Numbered from the stretch's first letter, positions 23,621 through 36,589 are shown. The stretch is DNA of 64,000 bases from Enchytraeus crypticus (GCA_905160935.1 CAJHZI010000269.1:286001-350000), one strand, 5' to 3'. Notes: generated by a model not told the origin, from the letters alone. Numbers and translations: made by a program.

Positions 23621-24306
23621 GAAATAAATAAACAGATTATAAATACCAAAAATATATCAGATAATGAGGAACGTGTCGATCAATTCTATGTTTCTTATTG
23701 ATATTTTTTTGGTCAGGAATGACACAATATTTTAACAATTCTACATGCATATAGGCCTAGATAGGAAAATTGACGGTGCCACTAATGTTCACATTTCTCA
23801 CAAGTTGACAAGCTAAAGTAAAGCGCAAGTTGAGTAGCTGAAAAATGAATTATTTAAACACAATCCTATTTTTATATTATAATTATTAAAGGACGGCTGC
23901 ACTTAGTCTGGCCTGTATGCCATGCTGCAGACGAGAAACTTCGCAGCGTACAGGCCATTAAGCCTCTCCACCGCGTCAAGGTGTCAGCCCACGGAGAGGT
24001 ACTTAACTAGTCTTAACTAGACCTTAACTATACATATATCAAGGTGACCACTTTCCAGACCACATCGCTATTTAATTTCAACCAACAATTTTTGAACTGC
24101 TGACATTAATTTTGATTACTTTTAGTTCAATAAAAGTAGCCAGTGTAATTTTTCAACTATACTGTATGTGTCTTTAATATTTTAACTTTCTTCCTAAAAA
24201 AGTAGCGGAAGACCAAATTAAGCCTTCCCAGCCTTTTTCCATTTTCCCTGACTTATCCATATTCCCTATCTTTTCCAGATGAGTGATCACCCTGATATAT
24301 AGATAC

Positions 24307-24588
24307 TAGGGTATACCGAATTTGATTTTTTCAAATCCAGAACCGGAACCGGATTTGACCTAGTAATAATTGTAATTTTTAATGAATATATATAACCAAT
24401 GTAAACGTCAGTTTCATCTTTCGAAAGCGACAGATTTTGAGAGCAAATTTTGAAATACCAATTTATTGCTTTTTATATTAGAAATGATTGCCAAATCCGG
24501 CTGGATTTGGCGAAATTTGCCAGAAACAGATTTGCAAAAAGTGCCGGAATCGCGGTAAAAACCAGAACCGGAACCCGGTACACCCCTA
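24307..24588. mobile_element. 282-bp hAT-type MITE, second family
   Basis: Inverted termini TAGGGTATACCG and the reverse of TAGGGGTGTACCG. Flanks are ATAGATAC (24299-24306) and ATAGATGC (24589-24596), an 8-bp duplication with one mismatch. Subterminal CAGAACCGGAACCGG occurs near each end in the same orientation. Confidence 0.8.
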
Positions 24589-24776
24589 ATAGATGCACAA
24601 TGATGCACCCAAATGTATACGTGCAATCATACAGAGTATAATATTTTATGTACATACAATCATACACTCCTTAATAGTTATAAAAAAACATGTTTTTTTG
24701 TCTGTTTTTTTAAATAAAATTTTATGCATTTAAATTTCAATAAAAATTTGAATAACATTGACAAAGACACAAATAA

Positions 24777-24905
24777 CATCATCATTATCATCATCTTCCC
24801 TTAAATCCCAGTTAAACCAGGGTCCGGATATGAATAGACTTTCTTTTATCCATTCGTTTAAGTTTTGTGGCAATTGCTGGAGCCTAGGCGCTCACCAACC
24901 AATTA
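24777..24905 (-). repeat. (GAT)n-tail retroposon, copy 2
   Basis: ATCATCATTATCATCATC, TTAAATCCCAGTTAAACCAG and GCCTAGGCGCTCACCAACCA, 5'-truncated. Confidence 0.75.
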
Positions 24906-24959
24906 AATCACAACGCAAATAAATTGTTGTGCGGGGGACGCTACAGCGCGTGTTTATGT

Positions 24960-25170
24960 TAAACTTCCGGCAGGCAATGTGTTAGGTAATTAGTCCATTG
25001 TGTTAGGTAATTAGTCCATTTTCAATGTAACCAGTCCTATGAATGTACGAGGTTTTATTCTCAGATTAGCGCGTTTGGAATTCGAACCCACGAGAATTTA
25101 ATTCATTTCAGGATCTCTCATTTAAAACTAGAAGGCGTTACCTGACGGCCCCTAATGCGCTACTGTGATA
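24960..25170 (-). repeat. SINE family 1, degraded copy
   Basis: Carries the reverse of the B box (ATTCGAACCCACGAG), TAACCAGTCC and GTTACCTGACGG. A local duplication of GTGTTAGGTAATTAGTCCAT is present. Confidence 0.7.
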
Positions 25171-26216
25171 TTCTGATATAATTTCTATTATGTATATAAT
25201 ATCCGATTCAATATCCTAGCCAGACTTAACTAATTTAGTTTAAGTTTTACATGAATAACAGTATATTTTTATTTGGCAATACATATTTCTTTAGGTATAT
25301 CAGGTATTTCAAACGATTCCTGATTGTGCAAACAATAATCATTCAATAGTTACTTAAATCTTGCATAGAGTAGTTATAAGAAATCTGGTTTATGTACTGT
25401 GAAGCCATTCTAGTGCTATATTTTAATTCAGTTTGTAATACATTTAAAGTGATTGAAGAAATTAAAAATTTATTCAATTTTCATGGCTGGCTCTGGGAGA
25501 GCGGGAATATTTATCTCTTGCTGCACTATTACAAGTAGTGGTTTCAATTTATAGCACTTAACAAGTAATCTCGAGTTATATTTGCTATTAAAAATCACTG
25601 TAAATTGCGCTGAACTGTACCATAGACAAGATGTGTATTATTTCAAATCGCTATTTGTGCATGGAGAGATATTTTAATAAATTGTATATTGTAAACTGAT
25701 ATATAACTTGTAATTTAATCTTAAAGTAGTGGGAATAAAAGATAATTTGACGTTTCACTATAATGTAGCGCAACTAAATGTGTTGCATATTTTATTTCTC
25801 ACCCATATGTTTGGAATTAATTTTATTTGCACTCATGTTTGTATTTAGATGTTTAAATTGATCTTTGTGCATCAAGACTTGTATTCATTTCAGCTTATGT
25901 TCATTAAAACTTATTTTGCGTTAGAATTGCAAGGTTATGAAACGAGGATATTAAAATAAGTAATGAGGAAATGCAAATTAATATGTTATTAGAAGTTTAA
26001 CCTTCATATATTGAGATATGATCTTTGCTTATTGGTGTATTCATGTAAAAACTGATGTTAAATTAAATATGATATGACATTCAGTAAAAACAGTAGATTA
26101 TGTAAAGCAATAATAAAATTATATGCATAAGATACATGCATGCAACGCAACCACTAGTGGGGGTTGGGTGAAGAAATGCTTATGAGGAGCTTGATTCTGA
26201 TTGGCTGTTGAGCATG
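25171..26216. other. AT-rich interval without genes
   Basis: No reading frame over 60 codons and no recognised repeat. Confidence 0.4.
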
Positions 26217-26221
26217 GCCTC

Positions 26222-27052
26222 TGTCAGGGAATTATGCCCTGATATTTTGTATAGTAAGATTAACTTATATTATTTATATATATGGAAAGTTATCTAATAT
26301 TATTTTGATTGATTTTATTATTTTTATTATTAGGGAGTTCAGAAGTTAGTTAAGCTTATGACGTCACGAGAGTGGGCGGAGCTAGAGGGTTTTTTGTTTG
26401 GTTTTAGAGGGGAGGAAGGTGAAGGTCATGAGAGGAGGTGGTAGATGAGATTCCACGTGTTGGTTTGGATAGAGGATTAGAAGGATCGAAAGAATTAGAC
26501 TGTTATAGAACAGTGTTGGATAATCCTTAGGTGATATCCAAGAGTTGATCAATAGTTGATCAAAGGAAAGAATTCCCGAAATACGATTAAAGTAAACGCA
26601 GGTATTGAGGAATAATCAGTTAGCATTTCCATAGTGGAATTTATGTTTTGAAGTGTTAATTAGATAGAGCTAGGTATGGTATTTTCGTTGATCTTATATC
26701 AAGTAAAGTCGTTTTAGTGTTTCGAGTTAAACGTGTATATGAATATTTCAGATTCATCATAAGGACTGTCAATTTAAACTTAGGCCTACTTGACTTTTTT
26801 GTTGATGTTATACATTTGAATATTTCTTTATTTTCTGAATAGATCTGTATTAAATTCGCGTTTTAGTTTACATTAAAATAATTAAATATTAAATATGGTA
26901 GTCTGTCAGTTAATCTGTAGAAGGTCGGGGTCTTTAGATTAGTGTAGTTTAATTACGAGGTCAGATGCAAAATCCATTTAAGTAGGACATTAAAGGATTT
27001 AGCGTCTGTTTCAGGTGAGGTTAGCCTTGTTGGGGTAGAACACCACCTGACA
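26222..27052 (+). mobile_element. solo LTR of the Ty3 family, perfect TSD
   Basis: 831 bp, TGTCAGGG...CACCTGACA, flanked by GCCTC at 26217-26221 and 27053-27057. Homologous to the 5' LTR at 4659-5526 and to the solo LTR at 55948-56747. It arose by recombination between the two LTRs of a complete element. Confidence 0.95.
26359..26366. promoter_or_regulatory. CRE-like TGACGTCA in the solo LTR
   Basis: Conserved in all three LTR copies, next to GTGGGCGGAGCT. Confidence 0.45.
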
Positions 27053-28084
27053 GCCTCGATCAATACTATATTACCAGAGAACAGGCTATAGAAAGTTAGT
27101 TCACTCCTGAACTCTGGCATGTGCGGAATTACTAGCTGAACTTGTCTAAAGATAATTCTTAATGAATTATTGCGACAAATACATAAACTAGTAGATTCCA
27201 TACAAGCTTCTGAACTTCTGATTGCATTCGTAGAAAGTACTGCTATTATGCACCTTCTATAGGTCGGTGATAGTTAGCACGAAAAATACGAAATCTATAT
27301 TGAAACAATTGTGCCTCACGGGATTGCAGATTTTCGGTGGAATTGTCGTCTAACCTTCAATGAGTTGGTTAATCACGATCCATTTCAATATCTCAATCCA
27401 TTGAATGTAAAAATCCTTGATTGTACCAGAAACGCCGATTACTAGAGATCTAGATAAGCGTTTTCTCGTCAATTCAGGTGAATAGCTGCGTTTACAACAC
27501 TTTGTGTTGGCAGTGAAGATAGAAGACTGAAAATTGAAGAAAGAAATTGAAGAGGAAGACAGAATCAGAAAAGAGCGAAATTCTACGAAGAATACTGATT
27601 TTCTAGTGCCTAATCTAGATAGGTGTTGCTTTCATAGATTTCAGCTAAACAACTACAATTCTGAATTCTGCGGAAAGCGCAATTTACTAGTTGCCTACTC
27701 TAGTTAAGCGTCTTTTTCACAGATTTAACTGAACGACTGTGAAATAACACCTCACGTGTTAACAGTCATACTAAAGAAGAAAAGAGGGAAAGTATCAAAT
27801 CATATAAGCGAGGAGTGCCTTGAAGCCAATAACTCGTTCCCATTTTCTCTCTCTTATTTCGATTGCAAATGCAGACATTTAACTAACTGATTGTAAGTAG
27901 ACTGACTTTACATTTATCGCCTATTTTTAGCATTTTATTAATTGTTACGTATTGTTAGTTTAATATTCTATGCTATCTTTATGTTTAATGTTTTAACTCG
28001 TTATATTGCTATCGTGTTTCTTTGTTAATAATAAATCGTTTGAGATAATAAATCACTGGTTTTTGTGTCAATATTCTAATTTAG
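27053..28084. other. interval with degenerate ~125-bp tandem units
   Basis: Three related blocks lie near 27434-27500, 27596-27665 and 27691-27765, each carrying a form of CTAG...CTAGATAAGCG / AGATAGGTG / AGTTAAGCG followed by a CAG(A/G)T(T/G)...ACTGAA motif. AATAAATCG...AATAAATCACTGG at about 28028-28060 looks like polyadenylation signals. It may be an old LTR; nothing coding. Confidence 0.35.
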
Positions 28085-28324
28085 TTGGAATCTATACAAA
28101 TAATACACAAATACTATAATTTATCATACATTGAACGAATAAGCATGAGTTCTGTTCACAGCAGCTCCAGTCTTATTGATTTAGCCTCTAACTGGCTATA
28201 TGAGCAAGACATCCTTGCATCCTCAAGATTAATACCGCCTAAGCATGAAGAGTTGGAAAAATCGAACCCACGACTCCATTTCCAAACTCCTATAACGGAG
28301 AGAGGATTGGAGAACTCAATATAG
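28085..28324 (+). CDS. short unrecognised reading frame
   Basis: Up to 79 codons. The first ATG is at 28145, giving MSSVHSSSSLIDLASNWLYE... No motif recognised. It follows the polyadenylation-like segment and might be a gag relic; equally it may be chance. Confidence 0.15.
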   Translation: MESIQIIHKYYNLSYIERISMSSVHSSSSLIDLASNWLYEQDILASSRLIPPKHEELEKSNPRLHFQTPITERGLENSI

Positions 28325-28515
28325 TTAATTAAATCTTGCATAATACATTTAATGGTGGAATGTCTAATCGAACATAATCCAATTTACATATGGAATGCTA
28401 ATATAATTATGGACATTAGTAATATAATTAGACAGTCACAGCAATCATAAATTGGAATTTAACGTTTTAGCAGAGTTTATTTATATAATGCCTGTATGAT
28501 GCAATACCTAAGCTG

Positions 28516-28646
28516 TTAATGATGAAGTAATGCAGCTCTCTTCCACTGGTTCTGATACTCGGGTATGATAACCCTTGCTTTTCGATAGACTGGTTTTATG
28601 GATTCAGAGACAAAAGCATCTCGATTGTAGTATGGGCTATAAAATT
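28516..28646 (-). CDS. candidate terminal exon, gene unknown
   Basis: On the minus strand a splice-acceptor-like TTACCTAG precedes an open stretch ending in TAA at 28518-28516. It encodes FYSPYYNRDAFVSESIKP, then VYRKARVIIPEYQNQWKRAA and LLHH. The composition (Tyr, Arg, balanced charge) is protein-like rather than AT-biased noise. I do not recognise the family, and no upstream exon was found. It might belong to a host gene or to a transposon. Confidence 0.3.
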
Positions 28647-29476
28647 CTAGGTAATTTTGATAAATGTAATGTACTATAATTGATAAATGTCTAATTTATA
28701 TTAAGCAATAATGGATGGTTCATATTTCTATTATTGCCGATATTTATATTCAGCCATAATTGCAATCATTGACATTTGCAATCTGTCATAAGCTTAATTG
28801 ATATTTTTATGTTTTTATTCATTTGTTGACAGAATGGCTTTAAATAAATTGGAAAGAAATTTGTATTTCAATTACTTATCAAGTGATGATAAATTACGAT
28901 ACAGACAAAAGCTGACAATTTCAGAATAAATAATTATTCCAGACCCATTTGCAGACATTGAAGCAAATGAATGGAATTACGACCCCTTATGTTGGCCTAA
29001 AATTGAAATGGCTCAAAAATAAGCTATTTCATCAAAACAACCTGGCCTATACACCCTAACGGAATTGGAAAATTATCGTTCCCTAGAAGGGTTTGATTTT
29101 GCTATATCAGGACGGGTTAGCCCCATTGGTGTAAAGGCTCTCTCTGAAGGTGATGGCAATTTACTTTTCTTGCGGGCTGAGGTGGCACATTCCCAATCTT
29201 TATCAGCAGCACCACTTAGTGTTTGGGTCCTAGTCAGGAAACAAGGGAATATTTTATCTGGACACTGCACATGTATGGCTGGGTGAGCGATTTTAAAATT
29301 TTATTTATTTTATTAATTTAATTTCACTTTTTATTACACTGTAATTTACTGTATGCATTGTCATTGACACGACAATATCTTAAATCCAACCATTAGCAAA
29401 TTGAAAACTGGTTATTTTAATTATTAAGATTATTTCTGCTGTTTATTTGTATGTTATTACTATCATTAAAGCTAAT

Positions 29477-29580
29477 GTTAGCGTAAGTTTCCTCAATCGA
29501 AAGCGATGTCAGTGACGGGCGGGGCCCAGGATTTGAACCCCGCATATACTGATCCGCGGTCGAATATCTTACCGACATAG
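29477..29580 (-). repeat. SINE family 2, tRNA-like
   Basis: The reverse complement has an A-box-like TATGTCGGTAAGATATTCGA, a B-box-like GGGGTTCAAATCCTGGG and CCGTCACTGACATCGCTTTC. It matches 41385-41510 (+). It lies in the intron of the SWIM/YqaJ gene. Confidence 0.7.
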
Positions 29581-29714
29581 GTACGATACTATCAAGAAGG
29601 TATGCTATTAGATTATATATTACTAGTGATTATTTATTAATTATTATTTATTAGGCCTAGCGATTAAAAAACATGTTTTTTGGCTGTGTATTTTTAAATT
29701 TTTTTGCGGTTTTG

Positions 29715-30187
29715 TTTTTTGTTATTAATGCTTAAGTTTTTATAACAACTTTAAAGTACCATAGTGCCCACCTACATGTTATTGCTAAGTCTTTCCGGTA
29801 TAGTTTATGTTTAGATTTATAGAGTTTATGAATAACCATAGTTTCTTAAAGAAATAACAATTATCATTTGTAAAATATGTAGTAATATATTAAGATGATA
29901 TAATAATGAAAAGTGATGAAAAAACTTTTTCGGCTGTTTTTAAAAATTGTCATTTTGTAGTTTTTTGTTTTTTTAGTGTTTCTGTAATAAAAGAAAGTTC
30001 ATTCGTATCCCGACCCTGGTTAAACTGGCATTTAAGGGAAGATGATGATGATGATTGTTTTTCTAATGCCTAACTTTCTATAACAACTTTAAAGTAACAT
30101 AGTGCCTACATACATGTTATTGCTAGGATTTTTCGGTATATTTAAGTTTAGATTTATAGAGTTTATGAATAACTATAGTTTCTGAAA
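29715..30187 (+). repeat. direct duplication of a ~135-bp segment
   Basis: 29715-29850 and 30053-30187 align across TATAACAACTTTAAAGTA and AGTTTATGAATAAC. The stretch between them holds AT-rich sequence and a (GAT)n-tail retroposon fragment (30003-30056). Confidence 0.75.
30003..30056 (+). repeat. (GAT)n-tail retroposon, copy 3
   Basis: CGTATCCCGACCCTGGTTAA, then GGCATTTAAGGGAAGATGATG. 5'-truncated 3' end only. Confidence 0.75.
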
Positions 30188-33100
30188 CTAATAATAATTT
30201 GTAATAACAGCCTGTTGCTTTGTTTTGATAGGTTCCCATGATGGCTATCTCAGATGAACTGGAGCACACCTCAAACGAGGCTGAAAATTATGACTGGTCT
30301 CAAATCTTCTAAAGTTAAAAGATCTGTGAAATTTACCTCTGCTATTGATGCAACATTTTATCAGGATCTGCAAAAGAAGGCGCCTAAAGCAGTTCCTTGG
30401 CAAATGGTTCCTGCTGTTACTTCATCCGCTTCAAATGAGACAATGTCAACTGAGACCTGTACTTTGGACCGTGATTTCGCACAGCAGCCGTACATTACGA
30501 GTACTCACTCTCACTGTAGGTATCAGTCATTTCAACCATCAGCGCTTTTAAATGAATGTCGCCTAACAGTATCTTCTTTGGCAATAACAGATGAGCAACT
30601 GATAGTCATTGAAGAGTTAACCAGAGAGCAGAGTAAGTCTCCATTATGGTTTGCAGTTCGATGTGGTCGACTAACTCCTTCTTCGTTTGGTCTTTTTAAG
30701 CCATCTATTCAATCTACTAAAGATTGATGAATTTTTCTGTAGGAATGAAAATGAAATTTTCTCTAAATCAATTCAATGGGGTTTACGGAATGAAAGCAAA
30801 GTACGATCAACTGTACTGGCTTTGTTAAAATCATTCCACTTTAACCTACAGATAAGCTGTTGTGGGTTTTTAGTTAGCCGATTGAAGCCATTTCTTGGAG
30901 CATCTCCAGATGGCTTTGTATCATATAGCTGTCATGGGAAGGCTTTACTAGAAATAAAGTGTCCATACTCACAAAGATTTGAAGATCCTGGTGCAGCTCC
31001 TTATCTAATTAACACTAGCTATCGTAAACACCTTGAACAAGTATCAGATTACTATGCTCAGGTTCAAGGACAGATGGCCATATCTGGTATTAAGCAGTGC
31101 TATTTGGTGGTCTACACCTTAAGGGGTTTACATGTTGAAGTTATTGACTTTGATATTAACTACTGGCAGAAGTTAGCTACTAGACTACAGGAAGTGTTTA
31201 CATACTTAATGATGCCCTGCATTCTAATGGGTGAGAATATAGAGTCAATGGTATTACGAAAGGCAACAAGCTTCATTTGTCACTGTAAGCTATATAAAGA
31301 GGGTGGAATTATTAGGTGCAATAACGAGTCATGCAGTGTTGGATTCTTTCACTATGCTTACGTTGGAATTAAACGGAGGCCAGCCAGGGCTTGGTTTTGC
31401 TGTTCAGAGCGTGTCAAAGATGATGTTAGTGATTGACAATTTGCTGCTTGTACAAATTCATTTGATAATTTTTGCTAATTTTACTAATTTTGCAAGTATG
31501 TTGCCTATTTTTGCTGTTTGCAATTTTTGTTACTATAGACCTACTATAATATGTAGCGATTACTCTGTTCACATAATAAAGAAAGCCTAGTGGGGTTACT
31601 AATGTTACCTTGTGCCCTCTCTGATGGCCACAGGTTTGGGTGATCTCTTAAATGATTTTGGTAAATTCTTTGAAACGTTTTCTGAGGAAGGATTTACAAT
31701 TAGCGTTTGTCAAGCAAAGGTGTCAACTTATCAAATATGTGCGTAACAGTAGCCACACTAACACCAAATAAATCGCACAACATCTGCATTCCTAGATTCC
31801 TTCTGATCTTTACCAAAACCATCAAAGCGCAATTCTCTAACGACAAAGCCTTAATGTTTACATGCGAACTTAATTTACACAAATGACTGCACAAAGTTTC
31901 AAAAACTTCGTACGACTCTATTCCTGTATAGTACTTAAGCCGAGTGGCATCAAATTTAAGGTTCTCTATACTGATTACTTGCTTTAGGTACTTCTCAGTT
32001 GCGTTTAATTGGCTTTCAGTAGCAGATAAACTTCTCGTGAGCTGAGAATTTGCTTGGGTGAGCTCATGAAGTCTAGCAATTACGTTAGACCGCTTTGGTG
32101 TTGACGCCTGCGAGAAGCGTGTTCTGTACTTTTTAGGTGTAGTTTGTAGTGAAGCCGAGGAAGTCGATGGCTTTTGGGTAGGAGCTGCTGCTGCTGCTGC
32201 TAATATATCAGGTTTATCGAATGTGCCTGGTACAGTGGCCGGACCTTCTGAAGCCAATGACGATGTACAATTATCTCCTGTAACAGAATTTAAAAATACC
32301 ATCAAGGCAAATTATTCCGTAAAATACTAACTGATTGTGCATAAATGATTCAATATATCAGTTCTCCATAATATCATTTAATCAATTGGTAATCTTCACA
32401 TAGAATTGATAAGAAAAAACTGGATAATCATTGTTTTACTTCAATTGAATTTACTAAGGGAGGGAGGTTAAAAGTCAATAAAGTCAAAATGGAATATGTT
32501 GATGATGATGATTGAAACAAGAAGAATTGCACACAAATTATTCTATGATCCGCTATTGATAATTATAAAATCAAAATTGGCTTTAACAGACCAAAATATT
32601 GTATAAATTAGCTATTAAAATCAAAATATTAAGTTGCTCAAAATATAAATTTAGTCCAAAAAATATTATTCTAAAACTATTATTAGTATTACTACTACTA
32701 ATTTTTAGTGTTTAGGTTAAAATAAAAGTCTTCCTGGTTAATACTAACTGGGCTGTTGAGTAAATGTTGAATGATGACCTTCTGCGACAGTTGCTAGTAT
32801 CATTAGATCATCAGTCAGATTAGGTGTAACCTCCATCACAATGCCTCCATCTTCTGTAGACTGCGTTGCTATAATGTCCGAATGCTGATGCTCTGCAGAA
32901 CCTGACGCTGCTAAGGATGCTGCAGGAATAAATCAAAGCCACGTAAAATAAATCAAATAAGGAAATGGCTTACGATTAGAAATTTAAGACACCACATAAT
33001 TAGATGTACACGAATGAAGACTAGATTACGCTTCATTTATTCACAATGAACAAATTGACTTGGCAACTAATGCCACTATGCCAAAAATGTATTCATAAGG

Positions 33101-33510
33101 TATAAAGCAACAAATACTGCTTTGCCTATGTATCAGGATTATCATCATGAAGATTATTATCATCATCGTCATCACCATCAATTTATAGCTGAGTTTCATG
33201 TTAGGCTTAATACACTATAGTAGTATTTTCTACAACAGCTCTGGAAGAAACATCAGACAAATCATCTCTCAGCAGTACAACAAAAATGAGTGCAACTTGC
33301 AAACAAACCTAACATAGCAGAGGCAGAAGGTGCTGTATGCTGAATAATCGGATATCTACTTTGCACATTGGCTTCTCTTCTTCGTTGGGCCCTATTAAAT
33401 CTGGTTAGCGCAGCCTCAGCCTGATCAACATTTGAAGAAAAACTGAATATTGACGGAACATAATCTGGATGATCTGGACAACTATTTGGATGCCCTAAAA
33501 CATAAATAAA

Positions 33511-33618
<108 letters not shown>

Positions 33619-33629
33619 GTAATCAGGAC

Positions 33630-33862
33630 AATCCCCGTGTTGTGTCCGGCCGGGTCGTTAGAAGAATTTGACCAACCAGTGACAGCATGTGTCCTAGAAG
33701 GCGACTAAAGCACTAAGGTCCATACCAACATCAGAAAGGGCATTCGGTTGGTGAGCACCAATGTTCCAGGAATAGCCACAAAACTTAAACGAAAGGATAA
33801 ATCGTCTATTCGTATCCTGACCCTGGTTAAACTGGGATTTAAGGGAAGATGATGAGGATATA
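33630..33862 (+). repeat. (GAT)n-tail retroposon, copy 4 (longest)
   Basis: Contains TGTGTCCGGCCGGGTCGTTA, GAAAGGGCATTCGGTTGGTG and CTGACCCTGGTTAAACTGGG and ends AAGATGATGAGGAT. It lies in intron 1 of the THAP gene. Confidence 0.78.
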
Positions 33863-34641
33863 TCAAGACAATGAGTTTAGGAAAGAAAATTATTCTAATG
33901 CATTATTATTGCCATCTATAGTCTCCATTTGTATGAAAGGCCAGATTCAGAAAAATTATTATTACGGCAGTCAAGCGGCAATAAAGTCATAATTGAAGAA
34001 AAAATTAGCCTAGTTATTATTATAACATAGTTATTATTATAGCGCATAGTTACATAGTTATTATTATAGCATACTGTAATAGTGTAATAACTAATAAGGT
34101 AAATAGAATAGAGTCCTAATTTAAAGATACTTTCAAAATATAGTCGGTTTTAGCTTACAGAAGATTAAACTTACCAGTAATGAAATGATTCTCGCACAAT
34201 CGACTGCTATTTGAAGGCTTGAAATCTTTCCGATTAACAGCTTTTGTCCATTGTTCTCGACGTTCTTGATTCCATGGAAATCTAAAAAATTTTTGTAGTC
34301 CGATTTTTCCGATAGTCAGATTTACAACCAAATGCACAGCAGTACATTTTAGATCTGTTCCAGACAACTATCCTGATCCAATTACAGGGTATTACTGAAA
34401 CTTTAACTTTAAACGAAAAGACTAACCCTAATTTCTCTTTATCTATTCAAATGAAAGAGACGTGCCTGCCGTAAACGTGATCATATGAGTATCAGCTGAT
34501 TGCACAAGTGGCGCCTCTCACGACAGAGAAATATGCTAGTGGTTTTTTTAAAAGTAAACAAATTTTATGAATGGTCTATAGGCTACTTAAATTGGAATTA
34601 ATCTTTACTTATAATTCTATGACACTCAATCTAAACGTATA

Positions 34642-34645
<4 letters not shown>

Positions 34646-34711
<66 letters not shown>
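34646..34711. repeat. (TA)n microsatellite
   Basis: Uninterrupted TA dinucleotides. Confidence 0.97.
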
Positions 34712-34712
<1 letters not shown>

Positions 34713-35412
34713 TTATAGTGCATATTAACTGCTTATCTTAGCAATATTTCCATTGAAGCATACATAATTCAAATATTATAAAATTATCACCATGTTCCAT
34801 TAATATCTCAAACGCATTAAAATTATCAAATCCATAACTCACTTAATCGACCATATTTCGTGAACAAATTAACATCATTATATTCTACAATGTTTTCTCC
34901 AATTAATAGAACATATATTAGGCTTACTGTAACAGTATTTCAGCCTGTGCGTCTGGATAACTTTATTCAGTCATTATACGCCTTTCTTTATCAACAATAA
35001 CGCGGAAGAGAACAGAGAACAAGAGTTCGCTGCCACTAAAACAAAAAAGTTTTCTTCTTTATAAACAAATAAATATCAGATATGGTTACCATATGTAACA
35101 GTTACCCAAAGATCTTTAAATAGGTAGATATGGCATGACTGTTGTTTCAGCGATACCAGTTTTGTAACAAGAGCGACTTGATTTTCAGCATGCTCCATTT
35201 AATCGTGAGGGTAAACAAAACCCCTTTGTCATATGTGTGTTTAATAGTAATTTCTGTAATTTCAGATTTATTTCACGATATTCGGCCTCTGAACGGTTTT
35301 AAGATGATGTATTGTTGTGCAATTTGGGTATACAAATTCCATAAATCCGGAAACTAAAGAACGGGGAATAGAAAACATATTTTGTTGTATGGTAACACTG
35401 GTTTGTTTATGT

Positions 35413-35490
35413 TGACATCTGATACATAAATTTACATGTAAATGTAATGGGTCTATATTATAACTTCGTTATGATTCATACATACCGTTA
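35413..35490 (+). repeat. copy of the LINE A 5'-end sequence
   Basis: Shares CTGATACAT.AATTTACATG and TTATAACTTCGTTAT with 5529-5600. Unrelated sequence follows. Confidence 0.65.
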
Positions 35491-35872
35491 TATATACCTT
35501 ACATACCTTATATATGCAAATAAGTATTTGATAAGTGTATGTATGTTTATGTATGTGTGTATGTGCATGTGTGTGTGTATGCATGTACATGTATGTGTGC
35601 ATGCATGGATGCATAATGTATGTGTATTTGTGCATAGTTGTGTACCTGTATGTAGGTTTATATGTGAGATGGTTATGTGTGTGTGTGGTATTTTGGTGTT
35701 TAGTTTTTTCTTATGTTCTTCCTTTGAAGCCTCTCAACTTGTCAAGGTTTGTATCTCCTGTTCCCTTTACGGTTTCTATGTATAGAGGTATGAAATTACA
35801 TTAAAAAAACTGGTGTTATAGGTCCGTGTGACTTCCTTAGCCAGTATAATTATGTTAAGTTAAGTTAAGTTA

Positions 35873-36095
35873 TAATGGGTGAAAGAGTTAAACTATAAGT
35901 GTTAAGTTATTCTTTAATTAATATACGGTTGTAAAGTAAATAACATTTCTAAAGAAAACTTGTATTAGAAGTTTTATGAGGAACTAGTACATTTCAATAG
36001 TATTCTGTGCAGTGTTTACTTTTCTAGTCCACTGTTTATATTTGGTGTCCAGGATGTTCTATTTATAGCTGTTACCGAAAAGATCTATTAATAGG
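35873..36095. repeat. interspersed repeat, uninterrupted copy
   Basis: Aligns with 12424-12595 plus 13318-13372 and shows the empty site for the MITE there. Confidence 0.8.
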
Positions 36096-36589
36096 AATTC
36101 GTTTCAAATCATTTTTTGTCATCACGATATGTTGGACAGATGTGACGAAAAATGTGCTCCTAAAGTATTTCATTATCGTTCAAAAGCTTTAAAAATGTTC
36201 ATAAACTACATTATTTTATGCCTTTAAATAACGATCAGCTGATACTGTTTACCTCTGGCTAGCAAAATTAGTTGTTGGCATCAGTGCAATTCTTGAACTC
36301 AATGTTTACAATGGTTGAGATTGCCTTTGACATTTCTAAGGTTTCTTTTTATTCTATGCAGTTACCTTGTTCAAACCTAGTGGAATAGACGATGTTAATA
36401 TATCGTACTAGAAAATCCTAATCCTATGTGAACAAAATCTTAATCTTATTCCAAGCGTTTGTTGACAAACAAAGGGTAAATTAAGCATTACAATTTACAA
36501 GTAATGCAATTTATAATTTACAATACAATTAAAATTTACAATACAATTACAATTTAAAATTTACAATAATATATAAAAGTAAACACGCA

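Larger units (their letters stand above)
28834..31434 (+). pseudogene. SWIM / YqaJ-nuclease / PHD-like protein, broken, transposon-associated
   Basis: Two exons. Exon 1 (28834-29280) starts MALNKLERNLY, has two in-frame TAA stops (near 28930 and 29020), then ENYRSLEGFDFAISGRV and NILSGHCTCMAG, the CxC half of a SWIM zinc finger. It ends at a GGTGAGC donor. Exon 2 begins after TTTTGATAG (30231). A frameshift near 30700 joins SPLWFAVRCGRLTPSSFG to the YqaJ-type nuclease core: WGLRNESKVRS, FLGASPDGFVS (catalytic Asp), ALLEIKCPYS (ExK) and YYAQVQGQMAISG (QxQxxM). The C-terminus has FICHCKLYKEGGIIRC and AWFCC, resembling a PHD finger. The second half of the SWIM finger (CxH) was not found. YqaJ proteins accompany some ISL2EU/PIF-Harbinger-type transposons (from memory), and the next gene is such a transposase, convergent and 160 bp away. 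Confidence 0.8.
34348..36589. other. gene-poor interval with short repeats
   Basis: Holds a (TA)n tract at 34646-34711. 35413-35490 matches the first 70 bp of LINE A. A TGTA/TGTG-rich tract is at 35535-35690, and 35873-36095 is the intact copy of the repeat at 12424. No gene recognised. Confidence 0.5.

Noticed and set aside
35447-35804. MYVCMCVCM-type frames
   Set aside because: Low-complexity TGTA/TGTG tract, open in overlapping frames.
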